A stretch of 64,000 nt of DNA from an uncultured Clostridia bacterium (GTDB taxonomy: Bacteria > Bacillota > Clostridia > TANB77 > CAG-508), in assembly GCA_944386385.1 (NCBI GenBank), contig CALXAV010000004.1, forward strand, positions 1-64,000. Direction: 5' to 3'. The notes beneath the pieces were generated by a model, which saw only the letters and a program-made list of their open reading frames with translations, had not been told where the DNA came from and did no database searches. The translations under genes were made by a program, and so were the position numbers. The stretch's first letter is position 1, and every line of letters begins with the position of its first letter. Below, one piece after another: positions 7,888 to 16,100 of the stretch.

Positions 7888-9450
7888 ATGATTAGTATTA
7901 ATAGAAAAAGAACAAAGACAGTGCTACTCATTTTTCTAATATTAATTGTATTAGTATTAATAGGATTAACATTTTACTATAGTGGATATATAGAGGTATT
8001 TAGGAATATCGTAAATGGGCAAAAAACAGAAAAAGATATAATTGATGGAATATCAATAAATGATGTTGAATTAAATTATGATTCTATAAGTAATACATAT
8101 TATTTACCAATTAATTTAGTGGAAAATGAAGAAACGAAGTTAGATATTAAGATAAACACTAATTACAATATAGATTCAAAAATAGGAGATAAAGAATTTA
8201 AAAAAGAAATTGAAATAACCGAACCAATAGATTATACCAAAACATATCAACTTGATGTTGAAACATGGTTATACAACAAAAGCTATATAATAAAGTTTAC
8301 AAATCTTCCAAGTATTTCATTAAATTTTAATGAAAATGATGTGGGATTTGAATATACATATTCGGAGTTTTCAATAACAGATCCAAGTTATAAAGAAAAC
8401 AATTCTAAATATCAGTATTTTGATGATGCAGAAGTTAGATATAGAGGAGGTTCAACTGCCGGATATCCTAAAAAAGGCTATAGGGTAAAACTAGAAAAAA
8501 ATATGGATTTTGGATTACTAGGAATGAATACATCAAGAACATGGATATTAGATGGACTTGTAACAGATCCATCCTGCCTTAGAACAAAAATAGCATCTGA
8601 TATATGGAACAGAATGAATGAAGACTTAAGTGAAGAAAAACATGAAGATTTGAGGTCAGAATTTGTTGAATTATATGTAAATGGTGAATATGTGGGATTA
8701 TATTTATTAAAAGAAACTATAGATGAGGATTTATTAGATTTAGACAAAGATACAGGTGTTTTGATTAAAGGTGCTAATTGGAATCAAATAGATTTTAATA
8801 ATTATAGTAATGTAGAAAGTGAAACTTTTGGACCTTTTGAAATGAAATATCCAGAAAACAAAAATCAATATCCAGAAGCTTGGAAAAATATTTTAGACAA
8901 AATGAAAAAATATTATACTGAAAATACAAAATATGAAGGACTAGAGAACAATTTCTACATAGAAAATGTTGTGAACCAAAAAATATTTGTATTAATAACA
9001 CAAGCTCTTGATAATTACGAATTTAAAAATATATATTATTCAATAAAAAATGATAATAAAGATACTAAGGTACTAATAACTCCATGGGATGTAGATTTAA
9101 CATTTGGGATGTTATGGAGTAATGAAGAGGTAAAATATACAGAACAATATGGAAGAGTTGAAGAAATAGTTGAGCCTGTTGGAACCAAGAGTGATGATAA
9201 AACTACGGAAGCTTATAAGGAAAGATGGAATATATTAATACAAAAAGCTTTAAATAAGGAAGAAATAAATAAACTAATTGATGAACAATATGAATATATA
9301 AGTATTGCTAATTCGTTGGAAAGAGAAAATATGAGAAATGCAAATATAGAAATAAAAAGTAATGTAAATGAACAAGAAGAAATACAAGAACTAAAAGATT
9401 GGTATAGTAAAAGATTTGATGTAATTAATAATTATATTAATTCTTTGTAA
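7888..9450 (+). CDS. CotH kinase family protein, membrane-anchored
   Basis: CotH-type atypical protein kinase, a family first known from spore coats and widespread in bacteria outside sporulation. One N-terminal membrane segment (about residues 10-32) suggests that the rest is extracellular. Family blocks are clear: RGGSTAGYPKKGYRVKL (about 184-200), VNGEYVGLYLLKE (about 264-276) and PWDVDLTFGM (about 399), the last with the metal-binding aspartates. It is followed 11 bases later by a VTC-domain gene and then a DUF4956 gene, a grouping that recurs in bacteria. Its phosphorylation target is unknown. Confidence 0.88.
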   Translation: MISINRKRTKTVLLIFLILIVLVLIGLTFYYSGYIEVFRNIVNGQKTEKDIIDGISINDVELNYDSISNTYYLPINLVENEETKLDIKINTNYNIDSKIGDKEFKKEIEITEPIDYTKTYQLDVETWLYNKSYIIKFTNLPSISLNFNENDVGFEYTYSEFSITDPSYKENNSKYQYFDDAEVRYRGGSTAGYPKKGYRVKLEKNMDFGLLGMNTSRTWILDGLVTDPSCLRTKIASDIWNRMNEDLSEEKHEDLRSEFVELYVNGEYVGLYLLKETIDEDLLDLDKDTGVLIKGANWNQIDFNNYSNVESETFGPFEMKYPENKNQYPEAWKNILDKMKKYYTENTKYEGLENNFYIENVVNQKIFVLITQALDNYEFKNIYYSIKNDNKDTKVLITPWDVDLTFGMLWSNEEVKYTEQYGRVEEIVEPVGTKSDDKTTEAYKERWNILIQKALNKEEINKLIDEQYEYISIANSLERENMRNANIEIKSNVNEQEEIQELKDWYSKRFDVINNYINSL

Positions 9451-9461
9451 TAGGTGATTAG

Positions 9462-10160
9462 ATGGAAGAAAAAAAGAAGTTTAGACATGAATTAAAATAT
9501 TATATAAATAAAATTCAATTTGAAGAAATAAAAAAAAGAATATCATTTATGTTAGACACTGATAAAAACACAGGAGAAGATGGAAGTTATTTTATTAGAA
9601 GCTTATATTTTGATGATTATAAAGATACAAGTTTCTATCAAGTAGTAGATGGAATAAGTAAAAGAGAAAAATATAGAATTAGATATTATAATTACGATTT
9701 AAGCTATATTTGCTTAGAAAAAAAATTTAAAATAAATAATATGACTCATAAAACATCTTGCCGTGTTACTAAAGAACAGGTGGAAGACTTAATAAATGGA
9801 AAGTTAAGTATAAATAAAGAAAATGATAAATTATTAAATGAATTTATATTAAAAACAAAGTTTTATGGATATAAGCCGTCAGTTGTTATAAGTTATAATA
9901 GAATACCTTATGTATATAAAGCAGGAAATGTAAGATTAACACTTGATTACAATATATCAATAGATTATAATACAGATGGATTTTTTAAAAACGACAATGT
10001 ACAAATACCAATTATAGAAGAAAGTATGAGAATATTAGAAGTAAAATATGATGAATTTCTTCCAAATTATATATCTTGGCTTATTAATATAAATACTTTA
10101 GAAAGAACTTCTTATTCAAAGTATTTAAATGGAAGAAGAATGGAGAAAGCAATAAAATAG
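9462..10160 (+). CDS. VTC-domain (polyphosphate polymerase-like) protein
   Basis: The protein of 232 residues matches the VTC/triphosphate tunnel metalloenzyme fold, which in yeast Vtc4 polymerises ATP gamma-phosphate into polyphosphate. Visible traits: KKFRHELKYYINKIQFEEI at the start, SLYFDDYKDTSFY near 47, REKYRIRYYNYD near 69, CLEKKFKINN near 83 and EVKYDEFLPNYI near the C-terminus, giving the alternating basic and acidic strands of a tunnel. Bacterial members next to CotH and DUF4956 have no settled function. The gene is tightly packed between these two partners. Confidence 0.85.
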   Translation: MEEKKKFRHELKYYINKIQFEEIKKRISFMLDTDKNTGEDGSYFIRSLYFDDYKDTSFYQVVDGISKREKYRIRYYNYDLSYICLEKKFKINNMTHKTSCRVTKEQVEDLINGKLSINKENDKLLNEFILKTKFYGYKPSVVISYNRIPYVYKAGNVRLTLDYNISIDYNTDGFFKNDNVQIPIIEESMRILEVKYDEFLPNYISWLININTLERTSYSKYLNGRRMEKAIK

Positions 10161-10175
10161 GGGATGGAATAGAAA

Positions 10176-10856
10176 ATGGATAGTATTAATTTTTCAGATA
10201 TTTTTAAAAATAATTTTTTAGATAATTTTACAAGCTCAATATCACTTAGTAGTGTAATTATAACAATGTGTGTTGCATTATTATTTTCATTTATAATTTA
10301 TTTTGTTTATAAATTTACATGTGATAATGTAATATATTCTAAGAAGTTTAATGTAACAATGGCACTTATGACAATGGTTACAGCAGCTGTTATAATGTCA
10401 ATGCAAGCAAATGTAGTTGTTTCTTTAGGTATGGTTGGTGCTCTTTCAATTGTAAGGTTTAGAACAGCTATTAAAGAACCAAAAGATTTATTATTTCTAT
10501 TTTGGTCAATAACTAATGGAATTATTATAGGAGCAGGAATTTATTCTATTGCTTTTGTACTTGCAATTATTCTTACAATTGCATTACTTGTATTTGAAAG
10601 ATTACCAGGTAATAAAATACCATATTTATTAGTTGCAACTTTAGAGAATTTGGATGCTGAAGAAAAAATAACAAAAGTACTAGAAGAAAACAAAATAAAA
10701 TATAGAGTGAAATCTAAAAATGTTTCTAGCAATAGTACAGATGTTATTTATGAACTTTCTAATAATAAAATAGAAGAATTAATTAAAGATATTAGTAAAG
10801 ATAAAGGTATTAAATCATTAAATCTTATTACACAAGATGGAGAATGTCAATTTTAG
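10176..10856 (+). CDS. DUF4956 membrane protein
   Basis: Integral membrane protein of 226 residues with about four N-terminal helices and a soluble C-terminal domain (about residues 150-226). The family hallmark GALSIVRFRTAIKEPKDL (about 89-106), followed by a hydrophobic glycine-rich stretch, is present. DUF4956 proteins are typically adjacent to VTC and CotH genes, as here, and are suspected to form a membrane complex with them; a biochemical role is not established. The C-terminal domain has an ACT/ferredoxin-like alternation of strands and helices, which is my inference. Confidence 0.85.
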   Translation: MDSINFSDIFKNNFLDNFTSSISLSSVIITMCVALLFSFIIYFVYKFTCDNVIYSKKFNVTMALMTMVTAAVIMSMQANVVVSLGMVGALSIVRFRTAIKEPKDLLFLFWSITNGIIIGAGIYSIAFVLAIILTIALLVFERLPGNKIPYLLVATLENLDAEEKITKVLEENKIKYRVKSKNVSSNSTDVIYELSNNKIEELIKDISKDKGIKSLNLITQDGECQF

Positions 10857-10878
10857 TGAATTTAGAAAGGAAACAAAT

Positions 10879-11844
10879 ATGGATAAATATATTTTACTAT
10901 ATGGTGACAAAAAGCCAGAAGATAATATATGTATTACAAATATGTTTGAAAATACAAGACAAATTAACTTGGGCTGGACAGACTTTGATTATAACCACAA
11001 TGTAAAAATAATAGATGAAGAAATAGAAAAAGGAGTTTCTCAAATTATTTTTAGTGGATTAGAAATAGGTTGGGACAAGCTAGTTGATTATATTAAAGGA
11101 AAAAATATTAAAGGAAAAGTAATTTGCAATACTAATGATAGCCTTTTATATTATGAATATGAAAGAAATAACTTTTTTAGATTATTAGAATTGTCAAAAG
11201 AGGGGAAAGTAGATGATATTGCTTTTTTAAGAAAAGGACAATATGAGGTTTATAAAAGTTTAGGATATAACTGTTCATATTTAATGGAAAATTATATTTT
11301 AGAAGCCGTTAAGAAAAAAGCAATAAAGCAAGAAAATAAAACAATAGATGTAGGAATCTATCCTTTAAATTATACTTGGGACAAGAACATTTTTAACCAA
11401 TTATGTATTGGCAAGATGCTTGATAACTCAAACGTTAATTATAATGAGTTAGATGAAAGAATGACAGATTTCTTAACTACTATGGAGATAAAAAGTAAGC
11501 CTGATAAAATAGAAAATATTGATGAAGATGAAATAATGAATAAAGTAATTAAAAATGATATTAATGTTTCTCTATCATTTACAGAATATTTTCATCCAGT
11601 GTTCTTTATTAGTATGGAACAAGGTATTCCTTGCATAATTGGTAATACTTCTGATTTGTTTAGCGACAATGAAATATTAAATAAATACGTTATAACAAAA
11701 GCAGAAGATAATCCAATTGTAAACAGCAAACTTATAGAAGAATGCTTGAAAAATAAACAAGCTGTTATTGAAGAGTATAAAAAGTGGAAAGAAAAGTATA
11801 ACAAATTAGCAGAAGAAAGTAAACTTAAGTTTTTAGAGAAATAG
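10879..11844 (+). CDS. Putative GT-B glycosyltransferase (paralogue 1)
   Basis: Predicted cytoplasmic glycosyltransferase of 321 residues. The C-terminal part holds SFTEYFHPVFFISMEQGIPC followed by IIGNTSDLF, the shape of the nucleotide-sugar-binding end of GT-B enzymes (E...G.P). It is a diverged paralogue of the next gene, sharing the same order of blocks. I chose ATG 10879 because GAAAGGAAA lies just upstream; a longer frame opens at 10837 inside the previous gene without a ribosome site. Donor and acceptor are unknown. Confidence 0.65.
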   Translation: MDKYILLYGDKKPEDNICITNMFENTRQINLGWTDFDYNHNVKIIDEEIEKGVSQIIFSGLEIGWDKLVDYIKGKNIKGKVICNTNDSLLYYEYERNNFFRLLELSKEGKVDDIAFLRKGQYEVYKSLGYNCSYLMENYILEAVKKKAIKQENKTIDVGIYPLNYTWDKNIFNQLCIGKMLDNSNVNYNELDERMTDFLTTMEIKSKPDKIENIDEDEIMNKVIKNDINVSLSFTEYFHPVFFISMEQGIPCIIGNTSDLFSDNEILNKYVITKAEDNPIVNSKLIEECLKNKQAVIEEYKKWKEKYNKLAEESKLKFLEK

Positions 11845-11855
11845 GAAGGAATATT

Positions 11856-12998
11856 ATGCAAAAACTTAAAAATTTAGTTAAAAGATTTATTAAAAAAGAT
11901 GGATTTATATATAAAGTAATTAGAAAGATTTACCATATTTTAAGTTCTATAAAATATAGAATTGTTAATGGTAAGAATGTAAGAGAACAAAATAAACATT
12001 ATTCTGAACAAGTGGATTTAGCAGTAAAGAAGTTAGAGGAGTACAAAGGCAAAGATTATATTGTTTTTTACAATCCTACTTGGCTTGGCGTTGCAAACTC
12101 TACTAAAGGACTTTTTAAAAACATTGTTCCATTAGAGCAAGTATTTGGAAAGAAAAATATAAATAAGGTTGCAGAAGCGGTTGTAAATAACAATATTAAA
12201 TCAGTAATATTTAGCCAAATTGTTGATGGTTGGGTAGATGTTTTAAAGAAAATTAAAGAACTTAATACTGAAATAAAAACAAAAGTAATTTGGCATGGAA
12301 ATTGTTATGAATTTTTCTCAGACTATACTTGGAATTTAAATAAAGATGTTATGAATTTATACAAAGAAGGAAAAATAGATAGTTTTGCTTTTGTAAGAAG
12401 TACAATGTATGAATTTTATAAGAAAGTTGGATTTAAAAGTTATTATCTTCAAAACAATGTACATCTAGATAATATAGAAAGAGTAGAAAAAGAGAAAAGT
12501 GACAAGATTAAAATTGGTATTTATAATGCTGATACAAGGGAATTAAAAAATATTTATACAGCACTTAGTAGCATGAAACTTGTTCCAAATTCTGTTGCAG
12601 ATGTTGTACCTATAAATGAGGGAGCGAAGAAATTTACAGAGATATTAGGATTAGAAACAACTAGTGTTGATGATTATATTCCAACAGAAGAGTTATTAAA
12701 GAGAATACAACAGAATGAAGTAAATGTATATCCAACTTTTACAGAAAATGCACCAATGTTTCCGTTAGAAAGTTTTGAAATGGGTGTTCCTTGTTTACTT
12801 GGAAATAACAATGATTACTTTGTTGGAACTAAACTAGGGGAATATGTAATTCTAACAAAAGAAGATGATCCAGAATATATTAAGGAAAGAATTATCAATT
12901 GTATAGAACACAAAGATGAAATAATGAAGCTATACAAAGAATGGAAAAAAGAGTTTGATATTAAATGTAATAAATTAGTAGAAAAATTTATTAAATAA
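11856..12998 (+). CDS. Putative GT-B glycosyltransferase (paralogue 2)
   Basis: 380-residue relative of the preceding gene, with a 40-residue basic N-terminal extension that may contact the membrane. Shared blocks include [18 protein letters not shown] (near 110), [15 protein letters not shown] (near 144), [20 protein letters not shown] (near 177) and [19 protein letters not shown] (near 294), the latter typical of the acidic donor-binding loop in GT-B enzymes. Eleven bases separate the pair, which suggests duplication in place followed by specialisation. Exact linkage made cannot be told. Confidence 0.7.
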   Translation: MQKLKNLVKRFIKKDGFIYKVIRKIYHILSSIKYRIVNGKNVREQNKHYSEQVDLAVKKLEEYKGKDYIVFYNPTWLGVANSTKGLFKNIVPLEQVFGKKNINKVAEAVVNNNIKSVIFSQIVDGWVDVLKKIKELNTEIKTKVIWHGNCYEFFSDYTWNLNKDVMNLYKEGKIDSFAFVRSTMYEFYKKVGFKSYYLQNNVHLDNIERVEKEKSDKIKIGIYNADTRELKNIYTALSSMKLVPNSVADVVPINEGAKKFTEILGLETTSVDDYIPTEELLKRIQQNEVNVYPTFTENAPMFPLESFEMGVPCLLGNNNDYFVGTKLGEYVILTKEDDPEYIKERIINCIEHKDEIMKLYKEWKKEFDIKCNKLVEKFIK

Positions 12999-13012
12999 AG
13001 GGAGTGATAAAT

Positions 13013-13906
13013 ATGAAAGGAATTATTTTAGCGGGAGGAACTGGATCAAGGCTTTATCCATCTACTATTAGTGTGTCAAAACAATTAATACCAATTTATG
13101 ATAAGCCAATGATATATTATCCATTATCTGTTCTATTAATGGCAGGTATAAAAGATATATTGTTAATTACTAATACAGAATGTGTAGAACAATATAGACA
13201 TTTATTAGGAGATGGAAGTCAGATTGGCATACATATTGAATATAAAGCACAAGAAAAACCAAGAGGAATCGCAGAAGCTTTTATATTAGGAGAGGATTTT
13301 ATTGGTGATGATGAAGTTTGCCTAATATTAGGAGATAATATTTTTTACGGACAAGGATTCCAAGATTGTATAGATATGGCAATAGAGAAAAAAGAAAAAG
13401 CAAGAGTTTTTGGATATCCTGTAACAAATCCAAAAAGTTTTGGTGTTGTAGAATTTGACGAAAATAATAAAGTTTTATCAATAGAAGAAAAGCCAGAAAA
13501 TCCAAAATCAAATTATGCAGTTCCAGGATTATATTTTTATGATAGTTCTGTTGTTGAAAAAGCAAAAAAAGTAAAACCATCAGATAGAGGAGAATTAGAA
13601 ATTTCTACAATAAATGCAATGTACTTAGAAGAAGGAAATCTTGATGTTGTACTCTTAGGAAGAGGTTTAGCTTGGTTAGACACAGGAACTCCGAGAGGAT
13701 TATTACAAGCAAGTGACTTTGTTTCTATTGTACAAGAAAGACAAGGGTTATATATAGCTTGTATAGAAGAAATTGCTTGGAGAAATGGTTGGATTAGTGA
13801 TGAACAATTAAGAAGTTTAGGAGAGAAACTTAAGAAAACAGATTATGGAAAATATATTTTAAATCTTTTGACTTTTGGAGATAAAAGAAGAAGAAAAAAT
13901 AAATAA
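13013..13906 (+). CDS. rmlA: Glucose-1-phosphate thymidylyltransferase
   Basis: Makes dTDP-glucose from dTTP and glucose 1-phosphate, the entry to dTDP-deoxysugars. The N-terminus [16 protein letters not shown] has the nucleotide-binding GGTGSRL (residues 8-14) and continues [26 protein letters not shown] holds the metal-binding aspartate and [20 protein letters not shown] is conserved. Length is 297 residues. The ATG at 13013 is favoured over the in-frame GTG at 13004 because the AGGGAG site overlaps that GTG. It is followed by rmlB but not by rmlC or rmlD. Confidence 0.95.
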   Translation: MKGIILAGGTGSRLYPSTISVSKQLIPIYDKPMIYYPLSVLLMAGIKDILLITNTECVEQYRHLLGDGSQIGIHIEYKAQEKPRGIAEAFILGEDFIGDDEVCLILGDNIFYGQGFQDCIDMAIEKKEKARVFGYPVTNPKSFGVVEFDENNKVLSIEEKPENPKSNYAVPGLYFYDSSVVEKAKKVKPSDRGELEISTINAMYLEEGNLDVVLLGRGLAWLDTGTPRGLLQASDFVSIVQERQGLYIACIEEIAWRNGWISDEQLRSLGEKLKKTDYGKYILNLLTFGDKRRRKNK

Positions 13907-13928
13907 TTTATAATAAGGAGATTTTATT

Positions 13929-14987
13929 ATGAAAAATGTTATCGTAACTGGTGGAGCTGGTTTTATAGGCTCAAATTTTATAAGATATATATTAAATGAA
14001 AATAAAGAAATAAAAGTAATTAATGTTGATAGATTAACATATGCAGGGAACCTAGAAAATTTAAAAGGCTTAGAGAACAACGAGAATTATGTTTTTGAAA
14101 AAGCAGATATATGTGATAAAGAAAAAATTGAGGAAATTGTTAAAAAATATAATATAGATACAATAATAAATTTCGCAGCAGAAAGTCATGTTGATAGGTC
14201 AATAAAAGATCCTACAGAATTTATTAATACAAACATAAAAGGAACACAAAACTTATTAGCAATAGCAAAAAATGCATGGGAGATAGGAGAAGATACTTAT
14301 AAAGAAGGTGTTAGATATATACAAGTATCAACTGATGAAGTTTATGGAAGCTTAGAAAAAGATGATCCTTGCTTTACAGAAAAAACACCATTATCACCAC
14401 ATAGTCCTTATTCTGCAAGTAAGGCATCAGCAGATATGCTTGTTAAAGCTTATTATGATACATATAAATTTCCAGTATGCATAACAAGATGCTCAAATAA
14501 TTATGGACCATATCAATTCCCAGAAAAATTTATTCCTTTAATTATGAATAATTGCTTAAAACATAAAAATATACCAGTATATGGTGATGGAAGTAATATT
14601 AGAGATTGGTTATTTGTAGAAGATCATTGTGAAGCAATTTATAAAGTAACATTAAATGGAAGATTAGGAGAAGTTTATAATATAGGTGGACACAATGAAA
14701 GAACAAATCTTCAAATTGTAAAGAAAATTGTATCTTATTTACATGATAATGTGGATAAAGAGATAACGGAAGATTTAATAACTTTTGTTAAAGATAGAAA
14801 AGGTCATGACAAAAGATATGGAATTAATCCTGAAAAGATTAGTAAAGAATTAGGATGGAGTCCAAAAACTAAATTTGAAGATGGAATTGTAAAAACAATA
14901 GAGTGGTATCTAAACAATCAAGAATGGTTAGATAATGTAGTAAGTGGAGAATATGAAAATTATTATAAAAAAATGTATAATCAATAA
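13929..14987 (+). CDS. rmlB: dTDP-glucose 4,6-dehydratase
   Basis: Short-chain dehydrogenase that converts dTDP-glucose to dTDP-4-keto-6-deoxyglucose with tightly bound NAD. TGGAGFIGS (7-15) is the NAD-binding turn; STDEVYG (134-140) supplies Thr135, Asp136 and Glu137; YSASK (161-165) gives the catalytic Tyr and Lys. The 352-residue length is standard. The next gene is a DegT-type aminotransferase, so the keto sugar is probably aminated at C4 rather than turned into rhamnose. Confidence 0.95.
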   Translation: MKNVIVTGGAGFIGSNFIRYILNENKEIKVINVDRLTYAGNLENLKGLENNENYVFEKADICDKEKIEEIVKKYNIDTIINFAAESHVDRSIKDPTEFINTNIKGTQNLLAIAKNAWEIGEDTYKEGVRYIQVSTDEVYGSLEKDDPCFTEKTPLSPHSPYSASKASADMLVKAYYDTYKFPVCITRCSNNYGPYQFPEKFIPLIMNNCLKHKNIPVYGDGSNIRDWLFVEDHCEAIYKVTLNGRLGEVYNIGGHNERTNLQIVKKIVSYLHDNVDKEITEDLITFVKDRKGHDKRYGINPEKISKELGWSPKTKFEDGIVKTIEWYLNNQEWLDNVVSGEYENYYKKMYNQ

Positions 14988-15007
14988 TTAATGGGAGATG
15001 GAAAAAA

Positions 15008-16084
15008 ATGATAAATGTAACTAGAAGCTTTATGCCACCAATGGAAGAATATGAAGAATATCTAAAAAAAATATGGGAGAATAGATGGTTAACAAATGAA
15101 GGACCATTATTAAAGCAGTTACAAGAACAGTTAGAAGAATATCTAGGAGTAAATTATGTTAGTATGATGACAAATGGGACAATATCTTTACAACTAGCAT
15201 TAAGAGCTCTTGATATAGAAGATGGTGAGGTAATAACAACACCATTTTCATTTGTGGCAACAACAAGTTGTATTGTATGGGAAAAGTGTAAGCCGGTTTT
15301 TGTAGATATAGATAAAGATACTTTATGTATAGATGTAAATAAGATAGAAGAAGCAATTACAGATAAGACTAAAGCAATTATGGTTGTTCATGTATATGGA
15401 TATCCATGTGATGTTGAAAAAATTCAAGAGATTGCAAACAAACATGGCTTAAAAGTTATTTATGATGGAGCACATGCTTTTGGAAGTAGATATAAAGGCA
15501 AAAGTTTATTAAGCTATGGAGATATAAGTACATGTAGTTTTCATGCAACAAAGCTATTTCATACAATAGAGGGTGGAGCTTGCATAACAAATAATAAAGA
15601 AATATATGATAAGTTACAGTCAATAAAGAATTTTGGAAGTGTAAATGGAAATTATGATAATGTGGGTGTAAATGGAAAAATTACAGAGTTTAATGCAGCA
15701 ATGGGACTAGCTAATTTTAAATATATAGATAAAATAATAAAAGAAAGAAAAGAAATTTGCGAAACTTATGATAAGCTTTTAGAAGGAAAAGTTGTAAGAC
15801 CTAAAGTTGTAGAAAATCTTGAATATAACTACATTTATTATCCAATAATTCTAAAAGATGAAGAAGAAACATTAAGAATTATAGATGCTTTACATGAGAA
15901 AGAGATTAATCCAAGAAGATATTTTTATCCTTCATTAAATACATTAAGTTATATAAAAGATAAAGGAAATTGTCCAATATCTGAGGATATTTCAAAAAGA
16001 GTTTTATGCTTACCATTATATAATGGATTATCAAAAGAAGATGTAACTAAAATAAGTAATATAGTTATAAATAATATAAAATAA
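15008..16084 (+). CDS. DegT/DnrJ/EryC1-family sugar aminotransferase
   Basis: PLP-dependent transaminase of 358 residues, likely converting dTDP-4-keto-6-deoxyglucose to a dTDP-4-amino-4,6-dideoxyhexose, as VioA or RffA do. Conserved points: NRWLTNEGPLLKQLQEQLEE at the start, TNGTISLQLAL (55-65), IYDGAHAFGS (151-160) with the cofactor aspartate 153, and SFHATKLFHTIEGG (177-190) with Schiff-base Lys182. It directly follows rmlA-rmlB. Whether the product is the gluco (Qui4N) or galacto (Fuc4N) isomer cannot be read from sequence. Confidence 0.85.
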   Translation: MINVTRSFMPPMEEYEEYLKKIWENRWLTNEGPLLKQLQEQLEEYLGVNYVSMMTNGTISLQLALRALDIEDGEVITTPFSFVATTSCIVWEKCKPVFVDIDKDTLCIDVNKIEEAITDKTKAIMVVHVYGYPCDVEKIQEIANKHGLKVIYDGAHAFGSRYKGKSLLSYGDISTCSFHATKLFHTIEGGACITNNKEIYDKLQSIKNFGSVNGNYDNVGVNGKITEFNAAMGLANFKYIDKIIKERKEICETYDKLLEGKVVRPKVVENLEYNYIYYPIILKDEEETLRIIDALHEKEINPRRYFYPSLNTLSYIKDKGNCPISEDISKRVLCLPLYNGLSKEDVTKISNIVINNIK

Positions 16085-16100
16085 TTAGGAGAGAAACAAA

